DNA of 64,000 nucleotides. Origin: Raffaelea ambrosiae (taxonomy: Eukaryota; Ascomycota; Sordariomycetes; Ophiostomatales; Ophiostomataceae). A program made the translations under genes and the position numbers. The notes under the pieces were generated by a model. The model ran no database searches. It was not told the origin of the DNA and was given only the letters and a program-made list of their open reading frames with translations. Numbering within the stretch: position 1 is the first letter of the stretch; each line of letters begins with the position of its first letter. Below, in pieces: positions 11,729-23,900 of the stretch. The stretch is from contig PCDI01000016.1 of NCBI GenBank assembly GCA_002778195.1, positions 96,332 through 160,331 on the forward strand, written 5' to 3'.

Positions 11729-14534
11729 GATTTCGGGTGGGTTGTGTTAAGGAAAGGAGGAGGAGAGAGGAAGGCGGAAGGTCGAAGCCAACTGGCAGCG
11801 ACTGGGAGGAGAGGAGAGGAGGAAAGAGGGAGAGGAAGGAAAAGGGAAAGGGAAAAGAGAAGCAAAGAAAGGAAAGCCCCAGAATCAAAGCTAAAAACTA
11901 AAAACCAAAAAAAGGGAAATAGAAGGAATAAATAAAAAGCAGACTAAAACAGGGCTTGGACAGTACGGAGACGTTGGCGGACGGGTGATAAAAGGAAAAC
12001 GGGACACAGAAACGCGCTAGGCAGGAGCGAGTCTCGGAGGTGCCGCTATGTGTATAGCTCGAAAAGCTGGCAGTAGCTGTAGGAGCTGGTGTGGAGGCGG
12101 AGGCAGGAGCAGTGGGCGATCCGTCACATTGGCAGACCCGCGTATCTCGATCGACCAAAGAGGAAAGCGCAAAGTGACAAAGCGCAGGAGCTCCGAATAA
12201 ACGAAGAAAAACGGCGAAGAATAAAACCGAGGGAAAAAATATGCACAGATCAGGAGAGGAGGCGAAAAAGGGCACCAGTGACTGGTCCGGGGCCAGCGAA
12301 TCGAGGAGAGGATGCAGAAAGAATAATAAGGGCGGGAAGACAAAAGAGCTGAAAAAACAGCAAGGGCTGCAAACAAAACCGCCCACAGAACAGCTGAATA
12401 AGGAGGTCTCAGGAGCGGCTGCCGACGGGTTTGGCGGTCGTCTTCGGAAGCCGGCCAGCGAAGAAAGAGAGGTGAGAAAGAGAGACTGACTCAAAAAGAT
12501 TCCAACGCAAATGGTCGGAGCTGCTGACAGGCAGTGTTCTTCCCCGTCCTTGCGTCGTCAGGCACTCGGTGAATCAATCCCCTGCGGGCTCTCTCTTGGC
12601 CCTGTGCTTGGGCTGCGGCAGGTGTCTCGTCCTGACAAACACAAGTTCGTGGGACAGATCTGCCTCGTATGCCGGCTGGGCCGTTCAGCTTTGTTGCTTG
12701 CCACAGGGTTAGTTGGGAGAACGCCCTTAGCTCAGCGGCTCAACCGAAACAGGATCTGTGCGACAGCAAGGGACACCACCGGCGGTATTACACTGGTGGG
12801 GGGATCTGCGGCAGGCTGGGCTCCCTGGCCAATTTGCTCTGCCTCTGGTGGGCTTGCGATTTTGCGAGTTGGCACCTTGCTGTTTGCACGGTTTGCCGTG
12901 ACGGTCTGGCCGCCTCGCAGTCTGGCACTGGTGGCCTTGCACGCTTGCAGGCTCGCTGACGAGAAACGAGAAAAAGGGCGAGCCGGGGTCAGCACCAGTG
13001 GATCCCGGGTGTCTTGGTCCTGGAGCTGGCTCGGTTTCGGGTGTCGTCCTCCTGACGTTCTGACGGGGCGTCGGTCGTCCTGTTGCACACTTGCTGGGGG
13101 AGACAAGCTAGGAACGAGCTATGGCGGCGGCAGCGTGCGGGTGCGGCACGGCAGGCTGTGCTCTGGGACTACAGAGAACAGAGGCGGAAACAGCGCGACT
13201 CCGACAACGAAGGAGAGAACCCGAGACAGGCGGAGACGACTGAAGGCGGAGAGAAGGAGACAGGACGGCCAACTAGCAGAGAGCAAGCAGCACACGAGGC
13301 GGCAGTGGCATGGAGAAAAGCCGTGTAAGTGACGAAACACGGTGCGCAGCACGAGCGAGAGCCAATCGAGGATTGGGTCAACCTGGAGGCCCAAAGGTCC
13401 AGTCGGAGATCCAGTCCAGAACACGAAATATATACTATGTATTGGGGCCTGCGTGGCGTAGGTTCAAGCCGTTGAGTCTGTTGAATGCAGATCAAAGTTG
13501 AGAAACTAGGGAGGGCTAGCTGAGGGGGGCAGAAAAGAAAGACGCCGAAGGAGGAGGCCAACAGCAGCCACGACGAGGAGGAAGGAGACGTGGGCTCTTT
13601 TAATCCTTTTCTCTTTCGTTGCCTCATGGGCGTCGGCGTGGGATGTCAAGCAGGAAAAGACTGGGGGCGTGCAAGTGCGTGTGAGTGAATGGACAGTGTG
13701 TGTGGATGGGAGAGCAGCATGGGAAACATTGGATTTGCAGGCGCAGGCCGCGGCCAGTGACCTGCAGACGCAGTGGCGGCAGCGGCCAAGAAGGCTGTCA
13801 CTCGAGTACAAGGGTGTGGCATGCAGCGCGCGAAGCTCGTACTTGCTGGGCTGGGCGATGATGGGCTGTGGGCTACGTAGTGTGGCATAGTGTGGGCTAC
13901 ACTGGAACGGGTGGTCGGCCACACGTTCTGGCGAGTTGGCTTGGCCGAAAGGCGGACTAGGGCGGAACACTCGAGTGCTTTAGGCAAGCAAAGAAGAGCG
14001 GGTCTTCTGCAGACGGAGAGAATACAGCCAGTGGGTGACCAAAGACAGGGCAAGACGCAGAAAAACAGGGAAAAAAAAAAGCAAGGAAAAAAAAGAAGAA
14101 AAAATGAAAGACCCAAAAAGAAAGGAGGGTCTGTTAGCAAGGTACAGGGTGTTCGCCAGGGTGTCGTTCCAGAAGAGGAAAGGAACGAGATTTGGGAGGG
14201 GTGGGAAGGAGCGTGGAGGGCCACGCACGGCGTGGGCATGCGAAATCTGTAAAGTGCCATTAGAGGAAAACGAAAAAGGAAAGGACGATGGGCGACTGAG
14301 CGGGCACCAGAAATATGGGGGGATGGGGGGTGCTCCTTCCTGTCTGAGGGCGTGTGGGTACTCCGTGCACATCCTGTTACGAGCAAGACGCCCTGAACTG
14401 AGAGTACGATAATACACCTATGAGGCAGGAGCCACCAACCCAATATTCCCCAAGCCACAAACAGCGCTTGCCGCCCACATTCGGACGCCCGTACTCGACC
14501 CTCGCAGCAGCCGGGCTAGCTGGGCTCTGCTCGT

Positions 14535-14585
14535 ATGCAAGCATTTCCATGCAAGCATTTCCATGCAAGCTCCATGCAAGCATCC
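14535..14585. repeat. Tandem ATGCAAGCATTTCC repeat
   Basis: Two perfect 14-bp copies (14535-14548 and 14549-14562) are followed by two shortened copies, ATGCAAGCTCC and ATGCAAGCATCC. The array lies in noncoding DNA. Confidence 0.9.
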
Positions 14586-15623
14586 AGTTACTATGTAGCT
14601 ACTGTATGCATCTCCTGTATGCACAACGCACGCACACCACATCTCCAACACCCGCCACACACATACGCGCGCACCCCCCCCCAATGAGCGAAGAAGAAAA
14701 GTTTTCGTCCCCCTCCACTCCCGGCCATGTTGTCTTTGCCTGGCTGGTCCGCCGTCCACTATTTAGCCCCCCCCAAGGCCAGCAAGCCAGCCAGCCTAGC
14801 CAACCCAGCCCGCCAGCAAGCCCTCCAGCAAGCCCGCCAGCTAGCCAGCCAGCCCGTCCGTAGGTGTCTTTCTGCTGCAGAACAGCGCGTGGAGGCAGGC
14901 GGCGGGCCAATGCGAAGGCACGGCGTCCTTCGTGCGCGCGGCTGGCAGCTGCACTCCGGTGCAGGCAGCCCCATCACTGCAGGCGGAACTAGCATGGCAC
15001 AGCGAGGACATCTACAGGCAGCCGCCAGTATCGACCATGCACCAGCACAAAGGCCGCCTCGCCCGCCTCAGCCGCCTCGACCTCCTCTGCCACCGACTGA
15101 AACTGTCACAAAACAAGCACAAAACTGGCACAAAGACAACGGGTGCACCAAAGAGCACCAAAGAAAGAACCAGAAACACACACACACACGCACAATAAAA
15201 GACCAGACACCACACGCGCACACACCCCCGTTTTCGTACTCGCCGGGTAGGCACCGGCTTGGCTCTGGCTCTGGGTGACGGTCGGTCGTCCAAAGAGGAA
15301 CGTTGCCGATCACTGTCTTGCAGTCTTGCGAGACGGCCCTGGGCACCTCAGCTAGTCATCTGTCAACCCAGTTTCACTAGCAGAGGCGGTCCCCCCTGCT
15401 CGTCTGCGGCGGTCCACACCCTCCCAGGACGAACAGTGTCGCTTTAGTTACAACCACCACCCATCTCGTCGACGCCGACAGGCCATTCACAGCACGATCT
15501 GATATCCTTTTACAGCGACTGCGCTGACAGAGTTTTCAGGATATTCTCTTCTGTTTTTGTTTTTATTTATTTATTTATTTATTGCTTCCACGAAACATCG
15601 AGCGAGGACAGACTGGGTCCTCG

Positions 15624-15649
15624 CCCCCCCCCCCCCCCCCCCCCCCCCC
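15624..15649. repeat. 26-bp poly-C tract
   Basis: An uninterrupted run of 26 C. A similar 17-bp run is at 19220-19236 and a 13-bp run at 27530-27542. The true length may differ because homopolymers are error-prone in sequencing. Confidence 0.85.
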
Positions 15650-18600
15650 AGCTTGGACATCTCCTGCTAAGATGGTTTCGTCGCTGCCGTCCCTGCTCAC
15701 CCATCAACTCTGATGGGGCCTCAGCATGACGTCGATGACGCCTGCACAATCCTGTCGGGCAAAAAGCAGCGAAACATGTGTTTGGTCCCAGGTTGACCCC
15801 CGTTCTCACATCCGTCTCGATCGTGCCCCTTCCAAGACAAGGGACAAACATTGCTATTGCCAAAGCTATCTCCGCGGTTGGCGTGTGTGCGCAACAGTGA
15901 AAAGGTGTAATTGTGCCCCAGTCGCGACAAGCGCAGGTCTGTTTGCGGGCCGTTCCCGGAAGCAGTAAGGGTAGTAGAGACAGTGCCCAGGAAGAACACG
16001 GAAGCACCAGCACGGCAAGCACAGCACGACAAGCACGGCAAGCAGATCACAGGAAAGACTTCGGCTGTTGTCTCCGAGGGTGTAGGATTGTATCTTACAC
16101 GGTACGCTGTGGAATACACGAGGGAAGGGGGGCAGCGCTGTTGCTCTCCTGTGAGATGGCTCCGGCATAGAGGAGGGGAAAGCCTCCATCACATCTGCTT
16201 GGCCAGCCTATCGTGTCCCCTTTAATATTCACCTTCACCATAACAAGCGACCAGCACGCAAGGCACCGCCCAGAAAAAAAAAGGGCCTACTCCCGTGCTT
16301 TGTTCCTTTTTTTTTATGCAGCACGACGGACGGCGGACGGCGCTGGCTCCTTCTTGCGTCGTGCCTTTGGTATCTCCCATAGAGAGCTAGCAGCCAAGAT
16401 ACAAGTACTCGTACAGCCAGGTTGTCTTCATACGATACACAGTACTATGTAGGTCCATGTCGACGACGGAGCATTCCCCGCTAACCGATGCTGCTTTAGC
16501 CCTTCCCACATTTTTTCCTCCACCGGCGATGGCGTTCCTCGACGGCGCATCGCGCTAAGATGGACCTGGATGCTGCCCAACTTGTCGCCGGCCGTTTTGG
16601 ACTGCGGTGTATGGCTCTGTTCCCTCTGGCCTATTTGAACTAGTTCACAGACGGATCCTGGCAAGAGAGTCGGCAGACGACCCCTCGCATTCCGGACTCC
16701 GTGCTGGGGCTGCTTTTATGAGATCAGCCACGAACAGATTTCTTAACCACTGTTGGTTTCAAAACATGAACGGACAGTGGATATGTTGCAAGCGAACGAC
16801 CTACTATTAAGCTTTGGTGCACGCAACACGAGTATGTGAGTAGAGAGGACCAGCCTGGCCGGGTGGCCAATATCCAGGATCGCGTTTTCGTATGCTGCCA
16901 TACCAGGCATTATTCCAGAAGGTGTCCACCACACCCTCGACCCGGTTCACTGCCCTCCGTCTCCCACCTACCCACGCTCCTGTTCCTGTTTGGGGCGCCA
17001 TTCGCCGACTGTTTCCCCGGCTCCACGGAGGAGGGTTACGGTGGGTGGCTTGGGAAAAATTTTCCACTGACAAGAATCGGCGTGTCAAAGTTGCAACAGT
17101 GATACCACGAGGGGGCCACGAGAGACCACGCAAAGCTTTGAGTGTAGAAATTTCTGTTTTTTATTTCCCTTGACAGCTATTCTAAAGTGTGTCTAGCACT
17201 GCCCGGATGGATGTTAGGGTGCAACGGAAGAGGGGAGCAGGACGAAAGCGAAAAAAAAGGTGACTACGGATATGGCGTGCCGTTGCTGGAAGGGCATGAG
17301 ACGGCCGAGGACGATGAAGAATGGATTGCCGTGGACAGTGGACCCTGATGCCCAGTTTCGAATCCTGAAAGTCTCGCCTGGGGCTCTTTGTTTATACTGG
17401 TGCGACTAATGCTGACGCCAACACATTCCACACGGGATACAAGACTAACTGCACGGCACTTTCACTGCCGTCTACCTTGTAAACTGTGTCTTGTGTCTTT
17501 GTGCCCTTGTGCTGTGCCCTTATGTCCCGGTGTTGTTATCTGTTCTTTGGTGCACCTTTGACCTGCAGCAGGAAACGAAAGACAGAAACGATCTCATATG
17601 CATGTGAACAGCCAAGTCGGGGGCCAAGTCGGCCGAACAATAGGCATTGTTGGTGCGAAACACGATATTACTCAATCCCATACATCAAAAGCAATATAGA
17701 CCTACCACATATTCTCGTGTAGACACTAAAGTCGAGCAGATTGCCGTGCAAACAGCATTCCATTTGGGTCTTGGCCCCAAGGCCAAAAAAATTGCATACG
17801 TGATGTAGGAGCGGCATGCAGATTCCCCCGGAGGAAGGAATCTCCCTTGCCTCGCTGGGGGGGGGGGCACACAAACCACTAGAAAGCCACAGGATCATAA
17901 CGTTTTTTTTGCCTGCCGAAAAAGGACCCTATATTCCTATGGTTCTCCATGGCTCTCTTTGCCTGGCGTAATCTTGTCCCGCATGCGAGGGATGAAGGAT
18001 TTGCTCGTACAAAGATCGGTCCGCTTTCTCAAAGGCGAAAGAAAAAAAAAAAGGCGGAGAAAACGAGGGAGGAAGGAGGCTCGGCTACGATCCCCTTTCC
18101 AAGGGAGATATGGGGAGACATGGAGAAACATGGAGAGACATGGGGAGGGTGGCCTGTTTTCTGACGTCTGTGATGATTTCTATTATGTCTTTGTATTGGG
18201 GATGAACAAACCACAAGCCGACGGGTTGGTTTTGTTGGTCTGTGCCCGTCCTTGCCTTTGGTCCGGTCTGGGGGGGGGGGAGGCCAAGAGGGTTCAACAC
18301 AAATGGGCAACACGGGGTAATAGTTACTCTTCGTGGCTGGCAGCCATCGCCAGATCGGTCCTAGAAAAGGGAAGCAAGTCGTGGAAACGGGGGGAAATAA
18401 AAGCTCGAAGAAGAAACCAACAAAATTAACACCACGATTTATAGAAGCCTCCATTCCCAGCCCTAAAACGGGTTGCGGTCAAATGGTGTACCGAAATCGT
18501 CTACGGAAAGGAGGAAAAGCAATTTTTGTGATCAAGTGGCCAATATTCGTTGGGCTGTGTCTCTTGTTTTTCAGATACCCTGCTTTCTTTTCTCGTTTCG

Positions 18601-20481
18601 TCTCTTCAAGACGGCCATTCCAGATTTACGTTTACAGATGTTGTTAGTGGCCCCAAACAGGCCAACCAGCACTATCTTGGCAGCCCCCCCCCCCTCCCTC
18701 CCCCCGTGCAATCCCGAAAGGGAGGGGGAAGAGGAGTGGTGTGGGAAGGTGCCCCAAAAGGGAAGGGGCGAAGAAGGCTGGATACGTCCTATTCTTCATA
18801 CCGAAAGGAAGGCGCGGTCGGGGAATGAGCAACCGAGTGGTGGGATATACTTCCTGTCTTGGGGAATGTGTGCCAATAACTAGCTACATCACAGTATCGT
18901 ACACCCTGCACGCTCGGGGTCTGGCACTGTCGGGCTATGTTGTTCCCATTTCAGCAAGGGCCTCGCTGCTCGGGCCTACCCTGTATTACATGTGCCGTAC
19001 CAAAAGAACCATCTCGAATTGTGTCGGTCTTCTCATGTCTTGTTCCTGCAGCGAAGGGGCGGTGCGATTTCCGTGTTCTTCTGGCCTGCAGCATCGCATT
19101 CTTCTTTCAAGATCTCGGACTCTGCAGGGGATCTTTCACTCGCGGGCAGATAGCACAGCTTCCTCAGATGCCGATATCCGGGCACGTGAGAAAAGCATGC
19201 TACTGGAAACAGAATGATGCCCCCCCCCCCCCCCCCGGCTTGACGTCAGTCTTTCGCGAAGGAGACCCAAGGGTGGCTTATGCACCAATTTTGCCGCCAG
19301 TAGGAGAGGCGCGGGCGGGAGGGCGCTTGTGGTTACAGTATGCATGTAGTATGTAGTAAGCTACGTGCTTATAGCGTGTGAATGAATGGTAGTGTCACGT
19401 ACGACACGTACGGGCGTTTGTATGCATCGTCTTAGTATGGAGAACAGAAGCCGGGCCTCCGACAGCCGTGCCTGCCGAAGAACAGCCAGGGGGGAGCGCA
19501 GAACAAACGAGGTTCTGCTCGTATGTAATGTAGCCACTTGCGTCCTCGTAAAGAACACTGAAAAAAAGATGGGGAATGGAAAGAACAAGTTGGAAAGAGG
19601 AATTAAAGTGGTTCCGGGCCAGGAGAGAGAAGAAGAAGCTCCAAGACGCTTGGCGGGCATGGCTCGAAATAAGCGATGGCGAAATGCAGGTTCAATGTGA
19701 AGATACCAATGTTGCTCGGAAGAGGCGAATCAAGGACTTCCGTCTGGGAGTTCCGTCTCTGGTACCGAACATGAGACGGAAAAAGGATTGTGACGGCACC
19801 GGTAAATATGGCACCGGCGAATACGATACGTAGTACACCGAGACACACATCCTGGCGTAACATGCAAAAGATGATATATTCTGGGCAGGCTGATGTCCCA
19901 TTATGGGTAGGAAGATCATCGCTTAAAAAAAAGGAAACCGACGTACACGCACACACTAATAAGCGGGAATGGCGGAGGAAGATGAGCATAGTTACATACG
20001 AGTGTCCTAGTTCGTGCATATAGTTAGTTCTCCCACACACCCAGACACACACATCACACTTTGTCAAATGATCGAAGCCTCCCGGGCACTAAAAGCAAGC
20101 AGCGAAGAATAAAATAAACAAGGAAACAGGCAAGGCACCTTTCGTCTTTCCGTAGGAGTCACTCGACCGCATCTGGACATCGTGTGTGTGTGGGTTTTGC
20201 GTATGGACTAGTTAAGAGATGCGACTGGTTCCCTCTCCAGTGGGCGGCTGCGAATGGGGGAATAGGCCAGGCCATGGATCGGGATTGGGCTGTAGAAGGC
20301 AGGTGGATGGTCTGGGCCCTACGAGTAGCTCCTCCTCGACCTGAAAGGAGCCTTGGGGACAGGGACCTGTCTAAACAGCTACGGCTGAGTGGCCAGAGAG
20401 GTACCTCTTCTCGCCCTGCCCAATAGCTGTCTACCAAAAAAGAAAAGGATTTGTTTTCTTTTTCTTTTCTTTTTTTTTTTT

Positions 20482-20951
20482 NNNNNNNNNNNNNNNNNNN
20501 NNNNNNNNNNNNNNNNNNNNNNNNNNNNNNNNNNNNNNNNNNNNNNNNNNNNNNNNNNNNNNNNNNNNNNNNNNNNNNNNNNNNNNNNNNNNNNNNNNNN
20601 NNNNNNNNNNNNNNNNNNNNNNNNNNNNNNNNNNNNNNNNNNNNNNNNNNNNNNNNNNNNNNNNNNNNNNNNNNNNNNNNNNNNNNNNNNNNNNNNNNNN
20701 NNNNNNNNNNNNNNNNNNNNNNNNNNNNNNNNNNNNNNNNNNNNNNNNNNNNNNNNNNNNNNNNNNNNNNNNNNNNNNNNNNNNNNNNNNNNNNNNNNNN
20801 NNNNNNNNNNNNNNNNNNNNNNNNNNNNNNNNNNNNNNNNNNNNNNNNNNNNNNNNNNNNNNNNNNNNNNNNNNNNNNNNNNNNNNNNNNNNNNNNNNNN
20901 NNNNNNNNNNNNNNNNNNNNNNNNNNNNNNNNNNNNNNNNNNNNNNNNNNN
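20482..20951. other. Assembly gap (470 N)
   Basis: Unknown bases. The left flank is a long T run (CTTTTCTTTTCT followed by poly-T), suggesting that assembly broke on low-complexity sequence. Confidence 0.99.
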
Positions 20952-23900
20952 GATGACAAAGGTCCATACACGAGCTCACGCTGCCCTCCAACTCGGCCTC
21001 GGCCCTTTTGAGAGGCGAGCCCTGCCGTGTGCCTTGCTCTTTTTTGGTTTCCCAGCTTCCCGAAGGAGCCTTGCTGGTCGGCCTGTAATCATTGCTTCTT
21101 ACGTGTCGTTTTTGTCGTCGTCTCCATATTTTCCTTTTTTTTTAAACTTCATGTTGCCTGCGCCTTGCCATCACTCAGCAATTCTTTTTTTTTGTTCGGC
21201 CCTCTTTTTGTTGCCGTCAGTGTCCGGTATGTGTAATGTCCGGTATTGTGTGTCGGCTTCGTTCGTTTTCGGTAGCTGGCGGTGGTGGGAATAACTCTGT
21301 ATTTTTTTTCCCTTTCCTTCCCGTGATATCCGGTCGTTCCTTCCTGTTCCTGCCAATTGTCTGGGCACCACAAACAGCAGGAACGGAGCACATCGCTCTT
21401 GTTGCCATGACGTCTTCATTCAATGTCCTTGCCGCTTTTGCCCCTTGCTTTTTTTTCCTCCTTCTCATGCAGGCACTTGTCACCCACAGACGCACACCGA
21501 CCCCATCCATCCTTTTTCTCACTTGCATACGCGCGCTTTCCCGACGATGCGGGTCTCCCCTTCCCCCAATAAGCAAAAGAAGGGAAGGGTTGCATCACGA
21601 AAATAAGAAGGGAAGCAACCTTGCGGCAGAGCAGACGAGACACGGCTTACGTTGGTTCATGGATTGGGCTTTTCTGACACAAAACGACTTGGGAGGACGT
21701 AACCGCTCTGCACGTAGTAGTACTTGTCTGCCCTCTTTTGTCTTCCGGGTCTGTTGTTGCATCGCTTGGACTTTCTGCATTATTCTGTTTCTCTTTTTGC
21801 TCAATCCTTCTTATTCCGAGAGCTTCCAGAAGAAACAGCCCGCCTGGCCAAGCAACAGCTTTCTGCTCTTCTATTGGCACGGGCTGTCTGGATCGACAAT
21901 CAAACACACCTTTGACAACTGCATCCACGGATGGGGGCGGCAACTTTGGGGGTTGGTTAGTTGCTATGTTTGACCGCCTCTTCGACGAAAAAAAGTACAA
22001 AAAAAAGCCCCCCCGTCGATATCCGGCACATTGCCCCGGATTTTCTCCCTGACGGGGGGCGGCTGCTATGGCGCCGCTATTCGGGAAAATACACCGTGAT
22101 CCTTTGAATCTTCATGATCTAACGAATAAAAAAAAGGTTCCTAATTATTCCACCCCCTTGCTGGTTGGCAAACCAATCTGTTACATGTGTTTCTTGCAGA
22201 TTCCGATTCTTGCAGATTTCCGATTCCGCATGGTTTACGTTGTTTCCGACAGACACTGACTGCACACACACGCAAAAAAGTGTGTAAGTCTGGCCCTTTC
22301 CTTTCCAATGTTTCCAACTTCTGCCGTGGTCTCCAAGCTCTCCCGTCGCTCTTCGTTCTGTCCTGCGTCTCCACATCCCGGCCCGGCACCGCCCGAGCTG
22401 AAACCATTCCGGTCAAGTGTCCTTTTCCGTTCTACCTTTCTTTCCATGACCTGCCTTGATTTATGGCTTTGAGCCGCCATAGGACGTAAGGAAATAAAGA
22501 GGGGGGGGGGAGGGGGTTCAAAACTTAAGGTTTCCATTTGCTTGGACCTGGGCCAAAGGATGTTTTGGGCCGATGCAAGATGGATTTGATTTCGGCAATG
22601 CATAGAATTCGACGGGAAGCAGAAACAACAAATGCCGAATCATAAAGAGGAGGCGGTACTGAGGAGGCCCAAAAATGGAGGAACGGAGAAACACGTCCAG
22701 ACAGAAGGGGGACGGGATCCAAGAAAGAAAAAGAGGCACAGGGCCGCAAGCTAGGGAAGACAGCACGGGAGAAAGGACCAAGACTCACTAACACAGAGGA
22801 TGTGTGGTGTGGGTGTGGGTGTGTGTATCGGTGTAGGTGGTCTGGAGCCTTGCGCCGGCTGACTGTGTACGGTGTGCATAGCCATTCTTTTCTCTTACAC
22901 ACTTACACGGCGTACTTGTGGGTGGACGCTATGGGGCGCTGTCGCAAAAAAAAAAAAAAAGAGCCATTTTAAAAGAAAGTTATAGGGCTTTAGCTCTCGC
23001 GGACGGCACGCCTTACGACCTTTACTTGCAACACCGCAGAAACGCCGTTCCAGAAGACCCCTCCCCCTTCTTATTCGGGATACCTGGTTTGCCTGTCCGC
23101 AAAACATCCGGGAGTCTTGCCTACTTCCAGGTTTTTTATCCTGTTTCTCTCTCACACTCCCTTGTTGTTTTTGCCACCACCGGAAAGAACATTTGGGGAA
23201 AATCGGACGCCCAGGCTGTGTGGGAAGCGAGAGCTGCCTGGTCGTTTGCATTTAGGGGGTCAACTGACAGCCCAGGCCCCCCTTCCCCTCCCTTCTTTCC
23301 TCCTCTGCAGCTTCCTAAAGAAGTAGTCCACCGTACTTCCACTTTGCTTGCCGTGCTGCGTCTCATTGGCCAGTACATCACATAGCTAGTGTGTGATCTC
23401 CCCAAAGAGGTGCCATAGAAAGCTGGTTGGTGTAAGCCAGAAACTAGTTACCAGGCAGGCAGGTGTGTATTTTTTGCCAGTATTCCCTTCACTGTGAAGA
23501 TACAAAATAAAAATAAAAATAAAAACTTTCGGCCACAGGGTCGCTTACAGTTAGGACGGGCACATCACCCGCCGATCCCCATCTGCTGGGCTTGACAGGC
23601 AAGCCGACGGCGAGGCTAAAACAAAATGACAGCCCAGCTAAAGTCGTTGTGTGCCCGGAATGACAGGACCCCGCGACAACAAGGCGCGGCCATCAGTCAG
23701 CCAAGGGCACAAGGACGCGTGGGCGAGCAAGGCGGCGACGACCACGTTCGCTTCTCCCCCCTCTCCCCTCCCTCGCTAATACGACGAACAAAGGGACTCG
23801 AGGGAGAGAGGGATCGGCAGGGATGCTTTTTTTTTTTCTTTTTTTTTGGTAGACGGCGTACACGGACAAGGCCGTTTCAGCCGAACGAGCTGCAAGCCCC

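Larger units (their letters stand above)
11729..20481. other. Gene desert, left part
   Basis: About 8.8 kb upstream of the copper-fist gene with no supportable gene. The first 220 bp are strongly purine-rich on the + strand, giving a pyrimidine-rich leader on the copper-fist side, as is common at fungal promoters. Open frames in 12.5-14.5 kb are long only by chance: they lack domains and have compositions typical of noncoding DNA. Notable content includes tandem ATGCAAGC-type repeats (14535-14585), a CAGC/CCAG-rich tract (about 14770-14850), a TTTA tract near 15563, poly-C runs (15624-15649 and 19220-19236), roughly 10-bp repeats at about 18106-18150, and TACTATGTA sites at 13433, 14589 and 16443. 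Confidence 0.65.

Noticed and set aside
12511..13332. A 273-codon + strand open frame in the gene desert
   Set aside because: It has no recognisable domain, no codon bias, and Ser/Arg/Gly-rich sequence as expected by chance in this composition. It also lies where the copper-fist leader would be.
13450..13475. A GGTTCAAGCC match to a Pol III B box
   Set aside because: There is no A box or cloverleaf upstream, so the match is likely chance.
20389..21294. Open frames crossing the run of N
   Set aside because: They exist only because unknown bases contain no stop codons. The flanks are homopolymers.
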